From NCBI RefSeq assembly GCF_900112045.1, contig NZ_FOJW01000003.1, positions 32,948 to 96,947 of the forward strand: 64,000 nucleotides of DNA. Reading direction: 5' to 3'. The notes under the pieces were generated by a model. It ran no database searches and had not been told where the DNA came from. It was given only the letters and a program-made list of their open reading frames with translations. Numbering within the stretch: position 1 is the stretch's first letter; the number at the start of each line of letters is the position of its first letter. This stretch comes from Lentibacillus halodurans (GTDB lineage Bacteria > Bacillota > Bacilli > Bacillales > Amphibacillaceae). A program made the position numbers and the translations under genes. Below, piece after piece: positions 9,139 through 16,579 of this stretch.

Positions 9139-10077
9139 TGCTTCCATATGATTTTTCAGTTCGGTTTTAACACGATTTAGTTCATTGTCTGGAACAATGT
9201 AATACCAATAGTTGTCAATATATTCACCGCTTCCGCTCAATTCCATCGAGTCTATATGATGGCGCGTTTGCCGGTAATCAGTAAATAGTGTTTGCATTTG
9301 ATTAAAATTGAGATCTGTTCTGACATTGCTGCCAATGATATCGAGAATGTTTGTGACCTTTGTAATGCTTGAAAAACTGGCCGCTTCATCGATTGCTGCC
9401 TGAATCACATTGCGCTGTCGTTCGTTTCGGCCAATATCACCTCTTGGATCATCTTTGCGCATACGGATATAACTTAAGGCTTCTTCGCCATTTAAATGAA
9501 TTTCACCTGTTGGAAAGTCAGAACCGCCCTGTGAAAAACCCTGATCATTCGTAACCGTTACACCGCCCAAGGCATCAATCCCTTGTTTGAAGCCTTCCAT
9601 GTTGATTTTTGCATAGAAGTGTATGGGAACATCCAGCATTTGATTCACTGTATCCACAGATAGCCCGACATTGCCATATGCATAAGCATGGTTAATCTTG
9701 TCCATCCCGTAACCGGGTATGTCAACTCGTGTGTCCCGCGGGATGCTCAGCATTTTCATGGAATTTGTCTGTGGATTCAATGAGACCAGGATCATGGTAT
9801 CGGAGCGGCCTTTATCATTTTTACGCTCATCTACACCGAGTAATAAAAGATTAATCGGTTTTGTCTCATTAAAAATGGAATCGAGCTCCCTTTTTCGTTC
9901 GGGATCTTCATCTCTTTGTAACGGTTCGTGCATCGTTTCAACTGTATCGCCGACTTTATCGTATATGTATATAAGGGTAATACCCACAATGATCAGTAAT
10001 ACAAGGATCATGCCGCCAACCCAATATGGCCATTTCCGGCGTTTTTTGTTATGTCTATTTTCTTCTCTTGTCTTCAA
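9133..10077 (-). CDS. LytR-CpsA-Psr (LCP) family cell-wall polymer ligase
   Basis: This 314-residue protein has a basic N-terminus, one transmembrane helix (about 19-41) and an extracellular LCP domain (about 85-235). Family motifs are visible: LLLGVDER, RSDTMILV, SIPRDTRV, KINHAYAYG, and the arginine-rich RMRKDDPRGDIGRNERQR. LCP enzymes move teichoic acids or other glycopolymers from undecaprenyl phosphate to peptidoglycan; B. subtilis TagU/LytR is the nearest type. The TTG start has GAGGAG about 8 bases upstream. It lies 55 bases after the sortase gene on the same strand, so the two may be co-transcribed. Confidence 0.88.
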   Translation of the reverse strand: MKTREENRHNKKRRKWPYWVGGMILVLLIIVGITLIYIYDKVGDTVETMHEPLQRDEDPERKRELDSIFNETKPINLLLLGVDERKNDKGRSDTMILVSLNPQTNSMKMLSIPRDTRVDIPGYGMDKINHAYAYGNVGLSVDTVNQMLDVPIHFYAKINMEGFKQGIDALGGVTVTNDQGFSQGGSDFPTGEIHLNGEEALSYIRMRKDDPRGDIGRNERQRNVIQAAIDEAASFSSITKVTNILDIIGSNVRTDLNFNQMQTLFTDYRQTRHHIDSMELSGSGEYIDNYWYYIVPDNELNRVKTELKNHMEAR

Positions 10078-10132
10078 GTAAATTCTCCTCTATATATCAT
10101 AATTGAATATATAACACAAGCGTGATATTGGT

Positions 10133-10732
10133 TTATTGGTCGGTCTCTTCAACTGGTAAGGCTGTTATAATATAGCGTTCAGGTGCATTGCCGATATATG
10201 TGAACGGATAGCATGTCGTTACAGTTAACACTTCTTCCGGGGCTGTCGGGGATATAACGGATCGGTCATCGGCATCAACAATTTCCGTTTCAACTATTTT
10301 ATATGAAAAATCACCATACGGCAGCTGAACGTTTAAAATGTCGCCCAATTCCAACTCTCCCATTCGCCGAAAAACCGTGTCTCGATGGCCGGATAAAACG
10401 ATTTGATCATTTTGCAGCGGATATGCTGTACCGTTGTAATGTCCGACCCCTTTTTCCAATTCATCTTCATCGGTACCTTCGACAATCGGGAGGTCCGCCT
10501 CGAGTCGTGGAATATTCAGTATTCCGACTGTTTCGCCTTCAGCGGGCTGAAAATGGTCTGTGTTATTAGACGAAATAGATGTCCCGAACGTTTCATTTTT
10601 TGCTTCAGCTAGTATGTTTTTGGCCTCATCAAGGCTGCTGCTTTGTGCATAATTGGTTTTAAACCATTGATAGCCACCGGCTGCCATGAACAAAGCGCCG
10701 ATGATCAACAGAATGATCGCGAGTTTTTTCAT
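10133..10732 (-). CDS. Class D sortase
   Basis: This 199-residue membrane-anchored transpeptidase attaches surface proteins to the cell wall. It has an N-terminal transmembrane helix (about 3-23) and a sortase domain with the catalytic triad His116 (SGHRDT), Cys174 (VTTCYPF) and Arg186 (PERYII). The CYPF segment and size match class D sortases such as B. subtilis YhcS/SrtD. I used the inner ATG at 10732, which sits right behind GGGGGCGGTGGG; a start 15 codons further up would place that ribosome site inside the coding region. No substrate with an LPXTG-like tail occurs in the window. Confidence 0.88.
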   Translation of the reverse strand: MKKLAIILLIIGALFMAAGGYQWFKTNYAQSSSLDEAKNILAEAKNETFGTSISSNNTDHFQPAEGETVGILNIPRLEADLPIVEGTDEDELEKGVGHYNGTAYPLQNDQIVLSGHRDTVFRRMGELELGDILNVQLPYGDFSYKIVETEIVDADDRSVISPTAPEEVLTVTTCYPFTYIGNAPERYIITALPVEETDQ

Positions 10733-10922
10733 CCCACCGCCCCCATTGCATTTCATTCTATTCTGACTATATGCCATCTTCAGTCACATTTCAAGTACAA
10801 GAATGAGCAGCACAAATTCGCTAAAATATTTTTTGAAAATTACAAAACTAGTTTATATCTGACAAAAGAAGACACCCAAAAAGACTGGAATATATAGTAT
10901 AGTAGTCTTAGAATGAAGAATG

Positions 10923-11015
10923 TTTCCTCAGAAAAAAGCAAACCTATTGAAAAATGGGGACGCAAAGTCACGGGTCTAAGGTATTATGTCTATGATGGCT
11001 GGGCTGCCTGGGAAG
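10923..11015 (+). promoter_or_regulatory. Cyclic-di-GMP-I riboswitch (GEMM-I) in the sinI leader
   Basis: The hallmark elements are in order: GCAAACC (10938-10944), a P2 hairpin closed by a GAAA tetraloop (10943-10958), GACGCAAAG (10959-10967), the tetraloop-receptor strand GGGTCTAAGG (10972-10981), and GGCTGGGCTGCC (10998-11008 and following). A P1 helix can form between TTCCTCAG (10924-10931) and CTGGGAA (11008-11014) with one bulged base. It lies on the plus strand, ending about 6 bases before the sinI Shine-Dalgarno GGGGTGA (11021-11027). No terminator separates it from the start codon, so control of translation is more likely than attenuation. An open reading frame runs through the aptamer by chance. 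Confidence 0.93.
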
Positions 11016-11032
11016 TAAATGGGGTGACGTTT

Positions 11033-11167
11033 ATGGTACATACTGGAGAATATGTGGAGATGGATCAGGAATGGGTCGAGCTGTTGAAGGAAGCGAAATT
11101 AATCGGATTAACCATAGAGGAGGTACGTACGATATTAAATGGAGAACAGAAAATAAGTAAATCTTAA
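11033..11167 (+). CDS. sinI: SinI anti-repressor
   Basis: This 44-residue protein is mostly one SinI domain (MDQEWVELLKEAKLIGLTIE, about 10-29), which binds SinR and releases SinR-repressed matrix genes. I start it at the ATG at 11033, 5-6 bases after GGGGTGA. The longer in-frame start at 10913 has no ribosome site and would translate a structured riboswitch. B. subtilis SinI is 57 residues; short SinI proteins are normal. sinR follows 71 bases later, as in B. subtilis. The riboswitch places its synthesis under c-di-GMP. Confidence 0.85.
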   Translation: MVHTGEYVEMDQEWVELLKEAKLIGLTIEEVRTILNGEQKISKS

Positions 11168-11205
11168 AAATAGATGTGCTCAATATAGAACCATACATCT
11201 TTTTA

Positions 11206-11214
11206 TGGTATAAT
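11206..11214 (+). promoter_or_regulatory. Extended -10 promoter of sinR
   Basis: TGGTATAAT gives an extended -10 element 24 bases before the sinR start codon. Just upstream, AGATGT (11172) and ACATCT (11195) followed by TTTT could be a weak terminator of sinI. Confidence 0.55.
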
Positions 11215-11238
11215 CTACTCTGAAAGAAGGTGTATGCG

Positions 11239-11574
11239 TTGATCGGTCAAAAGATAAAGCAATTGCGGAAAGAAAAAAAGATGTCTATCTCTGAACTGGC
11301 GGAAAAAGCAGGCGTCGCAAAATCCTATTTAAGCTCTATTGAACGAAACCTTCAGACCAATCCATCAATCCAATTCATCGAAAAAATCAGTGCGGTACTG
11401 GGAATATCTGCCAATGACTTGATCCGTGAAGATAAACAGGAAGAAAGTGAGCAACAACTGGACGGCGAATGGCTGCAAATTGTCCAGGAAGCCATGAACT
11501 CAGGTGTGTCAAAAGAACAGTTTAAGGAGTATCTCGAATTTTATAAATGGCGCAATCAGCAAAATAATCATTAA
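11239..11574 (+). CDS. sinR: SinR, repressor of biofilm matrix genes
   Basis: This 111-residue protein has exactly the length of B. subtilis SinR. The N-terminal helix-turn-helix (about 1-65) is strongly conserved, with AEKAGVAKSYLSSIERNLQT in the DNA-binding region. The C-terminal dimerisation hairpin, which SinI targets, is present (GEWLQIVQEAMNSGVSKEQF, about 77-96). I chose the TTG at 11239: AGAAGG ends 8 bases upstream, and the GTG at 11230 is part of that ribosome site. SinR represses extracellular-matrix operons and affects motility; its matrix targets are not in the window. Confidence 0.93.
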   Translation: MIGQKIKQLRKEKKMSISELAEKAGVAKSYLSSIERNLQTNPSIQFIEKISAVLGISANDLIREDKQEESEQQLDGEWLQIVQEAMNSGVSKEQFKEYLEFYKWRNQQNNH

Positions 11575-11581
11575 GGGTCAG

Positions 11582-11610
11582 ACCGTGGAGCTGCAGCTTG
11601 CGGTTTTTTT
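11582..11610 (+). terminator. Terminator of sinR
   Basis: ACCG and CGGT enclose a palindromic AGCTGCAGCT core, followed by seven T residues. Confidence 0.7.
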
Positions 11611-11635
11611 ATTTGGTGATTTTGATAATGGAAAG

Positions 11636-11663
11636 TGTAACAAAATGATTGTTGTATCGTTTT
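11636..11663 (+). promoter_or_regulatory. ECF-type promoter before the sigma factor gene
   Basis: TGTAAC (11636-11641), a 16-bp spacer and CGTT (11658-11661) resemble the TGAAAC-N16-CGT pattern of Bacillus ECF sigma factors. It suggests the sigma factor transcribes its own operon. Confidence 0.55.
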
Positions 11664-11687
11664 ATGTATAGAGGGGGTGGGAGCTTA

Positions 11688-12218
11688 TTGGAAAAACATC
11701 TATTTAGAGAGCTATTTGAGCAATATCAGCTCCCGCTCTACCGTTATTTACTGCAAATGTGCCGTAATCGGCAGGTGGCCGAAGAGCTTTTACAGGAAAC
11801 ATTTTACCGGGCGATGATATCACTAAAGGTGAAGAATATGGATCAGGCAAAGGCATGGCTTTTTAAAGTGGCACGCAATCTTTATATTGATCGGACACGA
11901 AAATCAAAAACAGAGCAGCGGATGATAGAGCGAATGAAACTGGAACGCACACATACAAGTGATATGGGCAATCCGGTTCAGTATTTGGAAAATGCATCTA
12001 AGCGTGAACATATTGAACTTATTTTTAGTTATCTGCCTGAAAGAATGCGGACTATTTTGTACCTAAGGGAGATCCAGGAATTTTCATACAAAGAAGTGGC
12101 GGCGACGATGAATTTTTCCGAAAGTCAAGTCAAGACCACGCTGCACCGAGCGCGGAAAAAGTTTCGATATTATGACTGGCTGCTGAGAGGGGGAGATCCC
12201 GGTGAAGAAGGATCATGA
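11688..12218 (+). CDS. ECF sigma factor (SigM/SigW type)
   Basis: This 176-residue ECF sigma factor has region 2 (about 5-75, with AEELLQETFYRA and AWLFKVARNLYIDRTRK) and region 4 (about 110-165, with YKEVAATMNFSESQVKTTLH) and no region 1 or 3. The TTG start at 11688 lies about 6 bases after GAGGGGGTGGG; starts further up have no ribosome site. It overlaps the anti-sigma gene by 17 bases, the normal ECF arrangement. Partner type and promoter hint at an envelope-stress factor like SigM, but the exact orthologue is not certain. Confidence 0.88.
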   Translation: MEKHLFRELFEQYQLPLYRYLLQMCRNRQVAEELLQETFYRAMISLKVKNMDQAKAWLFKVARNLYIDRTRKSKTEQRMIERMKLERTHTSDMGNPVQYLENASKREHIELIFSYLPERMRTILYLREIQEFSYKEVAATMNFSESQVKTTLHRARKKFRYYDWLLRGGDPGEEGS

Positions 12219-13245
12219 CAGCGTACTGGAAGATTTGAAAGAAGATGACCAAATGAAACATGATAAAAAGAGCGCAAGAAAAATGATCTGGCACACAAGA
12301 TTATCGATTGGTTTTACCGTTATACGAACTTTACTGCTTATTTTTCTACTTTATATTTTGTATATGATTCCGGTAGAAATGTACTACGATATGACTGGTA
12401 AGCAGGCCGGATTTGACAGACTTGTAACAACACTTGTTGAGACAAGGTACCCAGGGGTAGAAGTGGATAACATGCATGGCAGACACGCCGAAATTAATCC
12501 TATCCTGACACAATCGACAACATTAAAATTGTATCGGAGTGTCGGTGAGTGGAAGGTGGCTGCCGGAGAGGTTGAGGCTAAAAAGCGGTTGTTTGGCGAT
12601 GTAAACCTGAAACTTCATTTTGATGAAAAATATTTGGGTGAAAACATGGTTCCTGATTTTGCTTTACCGCCTGAAATCCTTGACCAGGAAAGTTCGGATA
12701 AGGTGTCGGGGTCAACTGAACAGTTGAAAGAGCAGCTTGCCAAAATTGGTGACGGTCATGTTGTGCAAGCGCAATTTTCGGTCAAAGAAGCTATGAAACC
12801 GAATCAACTGCTGAAAAAGCTGTCTGAATATGATGTACGGGTTTATCAGATGCCAGTATATGGCGGTGAAATGACTGATATTCGAGATATTTCCTATAGT
12901 AGGTCTGGTCAATTTACATTTGTTCAGCCACTGTTATTAAAACCGCAAATCATCTATGATGAAAACAACCGGCATTCATCCTCGGTAAGTTACCTAAGTG
13001 ATGTAACAATAGAGGAGTCGATTGATCAATTCTACCAGAATGTCGATTGGCTGATTGAGAATGGCAATTATAGTGGCCGGGAGATTGATCAACAACGGAT
13101 CAACTATATACGAAAACACGGTATGCTGGTTTACGGAGCCGTTGTGTCAGGACCGATCCGTGAGATTGAGAAGCTGATAGATGAAGAACTGTTCCATCAA
13201 TTTAATTTAGGCGGAATTGAAGTATGGAATTGGGATAATGGATAA
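12202..13245 (+). CDS. Membrane-anchored anti-sigma factor (Sigma_reg_N/C type)
   Basis: This 347-residue protein has a cytoplasmic N-terminus (about 1-33), one transmembrane helix (about 36-55) and a large extracytoplasmic domain. The layout matches the sigma-factor regulator family (N- and C-terminal domains) that includes B. subtilis YhdL, the inhibitor of SigM. The GTG start follows GAGGGGGAGATC and overlaps the end of the sigma gene in another frame, so the two are translationally coupled. The outer domain presumably senses the signal; no YhdK-like third gene follows. Confidence 0.8.
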   Translation: MKKDHDSVLEDLKEDDQMKHDKKSARKMIWHTRLSIGFTVIRTLLLIFLLYILYMIPVEMYYDMTGKQAGFDRLVTTLVETRYPGVEVDNMHGRHAEINPILTQSTTLKLYRSVGEWKVAAGEVEAKKRLFGDVNLKLHFDEKYLGENMVPDFALPPEILDQESSDKVSGSTEQLKEQLAKIGDGHVVQAQFSVKEAMKPNQLLKKLSEYDVRVYQMPVYGGEMTDIRDISYSRSGQFTFVQPLLLKPQIIYDENNRHSSSVSYLSDVTIEESIDQFYQNVDWLIENGNYSGREIDQQRINYIRKHGMLVYGAVVSGPIREIEKLIDEELFHQFNLGGIEVWNWDNG

Positions 13246-13516
13246 AGAGATTTTGCTTACTGCTCTGTTCATGGTAAATGGATGTCATCAATAAATCGCC
13301 TGCGCACCCTTAGCCGTGTCCTTTTTCCTGAGGATTGCATATGCTGTAATAGTTGAATCTTAAAGAGATTCACAGCTACCGTATATTGATGATGTGCTGT
13401 TGGATGGCCCTGAAGCTTTACTGACGGGATTTTTATAATTCCTTTTTACAGCGAGATCGGACAAAAAGTAACAGCCCCTGACGAATAGTGTATTGAAAAT
13501 ACTGGATATGACATCT
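13246..13516. other. Intergenic stretch without recognisable feature
   Basis: No open reading frame with a ribosome site, no strong terminator and no known RNA motif was seen here. A short GAATCT/AGATTC pairing near 13355-13373 is too small to interpret. Confidence 0.4.
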
Positions 13517-13549
13517 TTCGACAAAATCCTCATTCAATATGTGGTATGA
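13517..13549 (+). promoter_or_regulatory. Spo0A box and -10 element before a tiny gene
   Basis: TTCGACAAA (13517-13525) is a perfect match to the 0A box in reverse orientation. A TATGAT -10 element (about 13544-13549), preceded by TGG, lies about 20 bp downstream. The wide spacing recalls Spo0A-activated sigma-A promoters, where the box overlaps the -35 region. Confidence 0.5.
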
Positions 13550-13580
13550 TTCTTGTATACTACAAAAAGGCGGTTTTTAA

Positions 13581-13724
13581 ATGGCAGAGCAGGAGCGTTA
13601 CAAACATTTACTGGAAAAATTAATCCAAGAAACCGAGAATTCCAGGATCCAGTCGGTAGAAGAGATGATTCAAAAGATGATCAGCGAATTGTCAGGTGAA
13701 AAATCGTATACACCGTATAATTAA
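13581..13724 (+). CDS. 47-residue protein, function unknown
   Basis: ATG at 13581 is preceded by AAAAAGGCGG at good spacing and the frame ends at TAA 13722-13724. The product is short, charged and predicted helical: it starts MAEQERYKHLLEKLIQE, has a second amphipathic stretch (VEEMIQKMISEL) and ends SYTPYN. A terminator follows within 10 bases and a Spo0A box lies upstream, so it has the complete outfit of a real gene. I do not recognise the family. A role around sporulation or the stationary phase is inference from the 0A box only. Confidence 0.65.
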   Translation: MAEQERYKHLLEKLIQETENSRIQSVEEMIQKMISELSGEKSYTPYN

Positions 13725-13732
13725 CAAAATGG

Positions 13733-13768
13733 AAAGCTGCATTTCATAACAGGAGGTGCAGCTTTTGT
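13733..13768 (+). terminator. Terminator of the 47-residue gene
   Basis: AAAGCTGCA (13733-13741) pairs with TGCAGCTTT (13757-13765), followed by a short T-run. Confidence 0.75.
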
Positions 13769-13834
13769 ATTTAATGGACAGGTTCACATCGGATATGCTA
13801 CGTTAGCAGTAGAAAATATAAAGGAATGAGCCGA

Positions 13835-14998
13835 TTGAAGAAAAACGTTTATATTAAAAATGCTGCCATTTTCACTGAAGAAGATGGCGTTATTAATGGG
13901 TCTTTATTCATAGAAGGTACGAAAATTAAAGCGATACATACGGAGGAGCAGCACCCGCCGGATAATACAACGGTGATTGATGGACAAGGGCTGAATCTTA
14001 TTCCGGGATTTATCGATGGGCACATACATGGAGCGGCCGGGGCGGATGTCATGGATGCAACCGAAAAAGCCCTGGATACAATGGCCGGAGCACTTCCGGA
14101 AGAGGGTACGACAAGTTTTTTGGCAACGACGATTACACAATCTCCGGAAAACATCAGCAAAGCACTTGAAAATGTGGCACATTATGTTTCCAAGCAAGGT
14201 CGGGCGGAAGTTATGGGGGTTCATTTGGAAGGACCGTTTATTGAAGCAAGTAAAAAAGGCGCCCAGCCACTGGAACATATTATGGAACCGGACATTGAAC
14301 AATTTAAAAAGTGGCAGAAGCTGTCAGGAAATGCGATCAAAACCATTACGATGGCGCCAGAACATGATAAAACCGGCGACTTTATCAAGTATTTACACAA
14401 GCACGGTGTAAATGTTTCTGCAGGGCATACGGATGCAGATTTTGAGACTATAAAAAAAGCGATTCCTGATGGACTGCGGCAAGTGACTCACCTATGCAAC
14501 GCTATGAACGGTATTCACCATCGTGATATTGGTGCAGTCGGTGCGGCGTTTCAGCTGGAAGAGTTGCGTGCAGAGCTAATTGCTGACGGGATTCATGTGT
14601 CTCCGGAAATGCTGCAGCTGATTTTTTCCAATATTGGAAGTGAACGGTTAATCCTTATAACTGATGCAATGCGGGCGAAATGTCTACAGGCAGGAGATTA
14701 TGAACTTGGCGGACAGCCTGTTACCGTTTCGGAGGATCGTGCTGTCCTGGAAAACGGTACACTTGCCGGAAGTATTTTAAAAATGCAGCAAGGTGCCCGG
14801 CAAATGCTGCGGCTGAAGGATGCGTCAATCCAGAGCATCGTGCAAATGACATCGGAAAATCCGGCAAAGCAGCTTCATATTTTTGACAGAAAGGGCAGTA
14901 TAAAGACAGGCAAAGATGCAGATTTGCTATTGGTCGATGCAGATTTGAACATTAAATATACGATCTGCCGTGGTACTGTTGCGTATCAGGAGGGATAA
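13835..14998 (+). CDS. nagA: N-acetylglucosamine-6-phosphate deacetylase
   Basis: NagA removes the acetyl group from GlcNAc-6-phosphate, feeding amino-sugar catabolism and wall recycling. The 387-residue amidohydrolase shows the metal-site motifs PGFIDGHIHG (about 61), HLEGPFI (about 130), AGHTDA (about 194) and THLCNAMNG (about 214), and the catalytic LITDAM (about 273). I chose the TTG at 13835, 9 bases after AAAGGA; the ATG at 13826 directly abuts that ribosome site with no spacing. nagB follows after 5 bases, so the two form an operon. Confidence 0.93.
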   Translation: MKKNVYIKNAAIFTEEDGVINGSLFIEGTKIKAIHTEEQHPPDNTTVIDGQGLNLIPGFIDGHIHGAAGADVMDATEKALDTMAGALPEEGTTSFLATTITQSPENISKALENVAHYVSKQGRAEVMGVHLEGPFIEASKKGAQPLEHIMEPDIEQFKKWQKLSGNAIKTITMAPEHDKTGDFIKYLHKHGVNVSAGHTDADFETIKKAIPDGLRQVTHLCNAMNGIHHRDIGAVGAAFQLEELRAELIADGIHVSPEMLQLIFSNIGSERLILITDAMRAKCLQAGDYELGGQPVTVSEDRAVLENGTLAGSILKMQQGARQMLRLKDASIQSIVQMTSENPAKQLHIFDRKGSIKTGKDADLLLVDADLNIKYTICRGTVAYQEG

Positions 14999-15003
14999 GT
15001 TTT

Positions 15004-15729
15004 ATGGACATCATTAGCGTGAAAGATTATTATGAAATGAGCAAGAAAACCTGTGAATACGTCGTTGATCAGGTGAACAAATTAGACAGACCGGTGCTGG
15101 GGCTTGCTACTGGTTCTACACCTGAAGGGCTTTATCGTCAGCTAATCGGTCAATACAAAGAAGGGCATGTGTCGTTTAACCATGTCACCACATTTAATCT
15201 TGACGAATACGTCGGATTGGCTGCTGATGATCCGAACAGTTACCGCTACTACATGAATGAAAAATTATTTAACCATATTGACTTGCCAGAGGATCGTGCC
15301 TTTTTGCCGAACGGTGATGAAGAAGACTTGGCAAAAGAATGCCGTGACTATGAAATGCTCATTCGTGATTCCGGGCATATCGACTTACAAATTTTGGGGT
15401 TGGGGCTGAATGGCCATATTGGCTTTAATGAACCGGGGACTGCATTTGACAGCCGCACCCACATTGTTGAGTTGGATGCATCAACACGACAAGCAAATGC
15501 ACGCTTTTTCCCGACCATGGACGATGTACCGGAAAAGGCAATCACAATGGGAATTGATACGATTATGGAAAGCAAGCAAATCGTGCTGCTTGTCTCCGGC
15601 GAGAAAAAAGCTGATGCTGTTCATCAGCTTGTGAACGGCGAGATTACAGAGGAATTCCCTGCTTCCATTCTGCAAAAGCATCAAAATGTGACTGTAGTTG
15701 CAGACAAAGGGGCACTGTCGAGACTTTGA
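15004..15729 (+). CDS. nagB: Glucosamine-6-phosphate deaminase
   Basis: NagB converts glucosamine-6-phosphate to fructose-6-phosphate and ammonium. The 241-residue protein has the phosphate-binding LATGSTPEGLY (about 34), FNLDEYVGL (about 62) with catalytic Asp, and GLGLNGHIGFNEPG (about 132) with the catalytic His. The length is that of the short, non-allosteric Bacillus form. GGAGGG lies upstream of the ATG, inside the end of nagA. Confidence 0.95.
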   Translation: MDIISVKDYYEMSKKTCEYVVDQVNKLDRPVLGLATGSTPEGLYRQLIGQYKEGHVSFNHVTTFNLDEYVGLAADDPNSYRYYMNEKLFNHIDLPEDRAFLPNGDEEDLAKECRDYEMLIRDSGHIDLQILGLGLNGHIGFNEPGTAFDSRTHIVELDASTRQANARFFPTMDDVPEKAITMGIDTIMESKQIVLLVSGEKKADAVHQLVNGEITEEFPASILQKHQNVTVVADKGALSRL

Positions 15730-15743
15730 GACAGTACCCCTTT
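15706..15743. terminator. Hairpin at the end of nagB
   Basis: AAAGGGG-C-ACTGTC pairs with GACAGT-A-CCCCTTT across the nagB stop codon, with one mismatch. No clear T-run follows on either strand, so termination is uncertain. It lies between convergent nagB and yvyE. Confidence 0.5.
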
Positions 15744-15796
15744 GAGCTTTAGCCGGAGAACAGGAATTTCAGCACCACAGCAACTATATCAACCAC

Positions 15797-16429
15797 TCAA
15801 ACATCAATCTCCACATAGGCTGTTCCCTTATCTGCAAAAGACACCTGATCACTGGTAAGGTCAACAACCCAGTCATGGAAAGTTTGCTCTTCTCCGTCAG
15901 GAACGTACACCATAAATTCCACTTTTTCGAGGTAATGAATCGAATCCAGCATATAATTCGAATTGCGTAAGGCATTCTCTAGTTTTCCGAGCAACGAATA
16001 GTCCACGACAATTGAAAAACCTTTCATCAGCCGTCGTTGTACCACCCCGGCAGTCTTGATAGCCTTAGATGTTGTGCTGCTGTATGCACGGATCAATCCG
16101 CCAGCCCCAAGCTTAATGCCGCCAAAGTAGCGAGTCACCACAACAGCAGTGTCTTTTAGATCCTGTTTTTTCAGCACTTCTAGAATCGGTACACCAGCTG
16201 TTCCGCTTGGTTCCCCGTCATCATTCGCTTTTTGAATCTGGTTATGTTCCCCGATCATATAGGCGGAGCAATTGTGAGTAGCGTCATGGTGCTTTTTCTT
16301 GATTTTTTGAATAAAAGTCTGTGCCGCTTCTTCTGTTTCCACACGTTTCACATATCCAATAAATCGTGACTTTTGAATGGTTATCTGAACAAAATCTTCT
16401 TTTTTTACGGTATAATAATTAGATAACAT
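15797..16429 (-). CDS. yvyE: YigZ/IMPACT-family protein YvyE
   Basis: This 210-residue protein has the UPF0029/IMPACT N-terminal domain (about 1-125) with the signatures NDDGEPSGTAG and VVVTRYFGGIKLGAGGL, and the short C-terminal alpha/beta domain. The family may act on ribosomes or translation regulation, but its biochemical role is not settled. As in B. subtilis, it is divergent from degS. The ATG is preceded on its strand by GGGAGG. Confidence 0.9.
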   Translation of the reverse strand: MLSNYYTVKKEDFVQITIQKSRFIGYVKRVETEEAAQTFIQKIKKKHHDATHNCSAYMIGEHNQIQKANDDGEPSGTAGVPILEVLKKQDLKDTAVVVTRYFGGIKLGAGGLIRAYSSTTSKAIKTAGVVQRRLMKGFSIVVDYSLLGKLENALRNSNYMLDSIHYLEKVEFMVYVPDGEEQTFHDWVVDLTSDQVSFADKGTAYVEIDV

Positions 16430-16579
16430 GTTGCTTTTTACCTCCCGGAAGATATTATACTAGATAATAGGGTATAGTTTGATCTGAAAATCAGGATAAT
16501 GTTACCAGAAAGTATGTTGGAGACCCCTATAAAAAGTAAACTGATTTCGAATAATTATAACATAGGTTGGTGGGAATTT

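Noticed and set aside
12712-12912. Minus-strand frame inside the anti-sigma gene
   Set aside because: No ribosome site and fully overlapped by a conserved gene.
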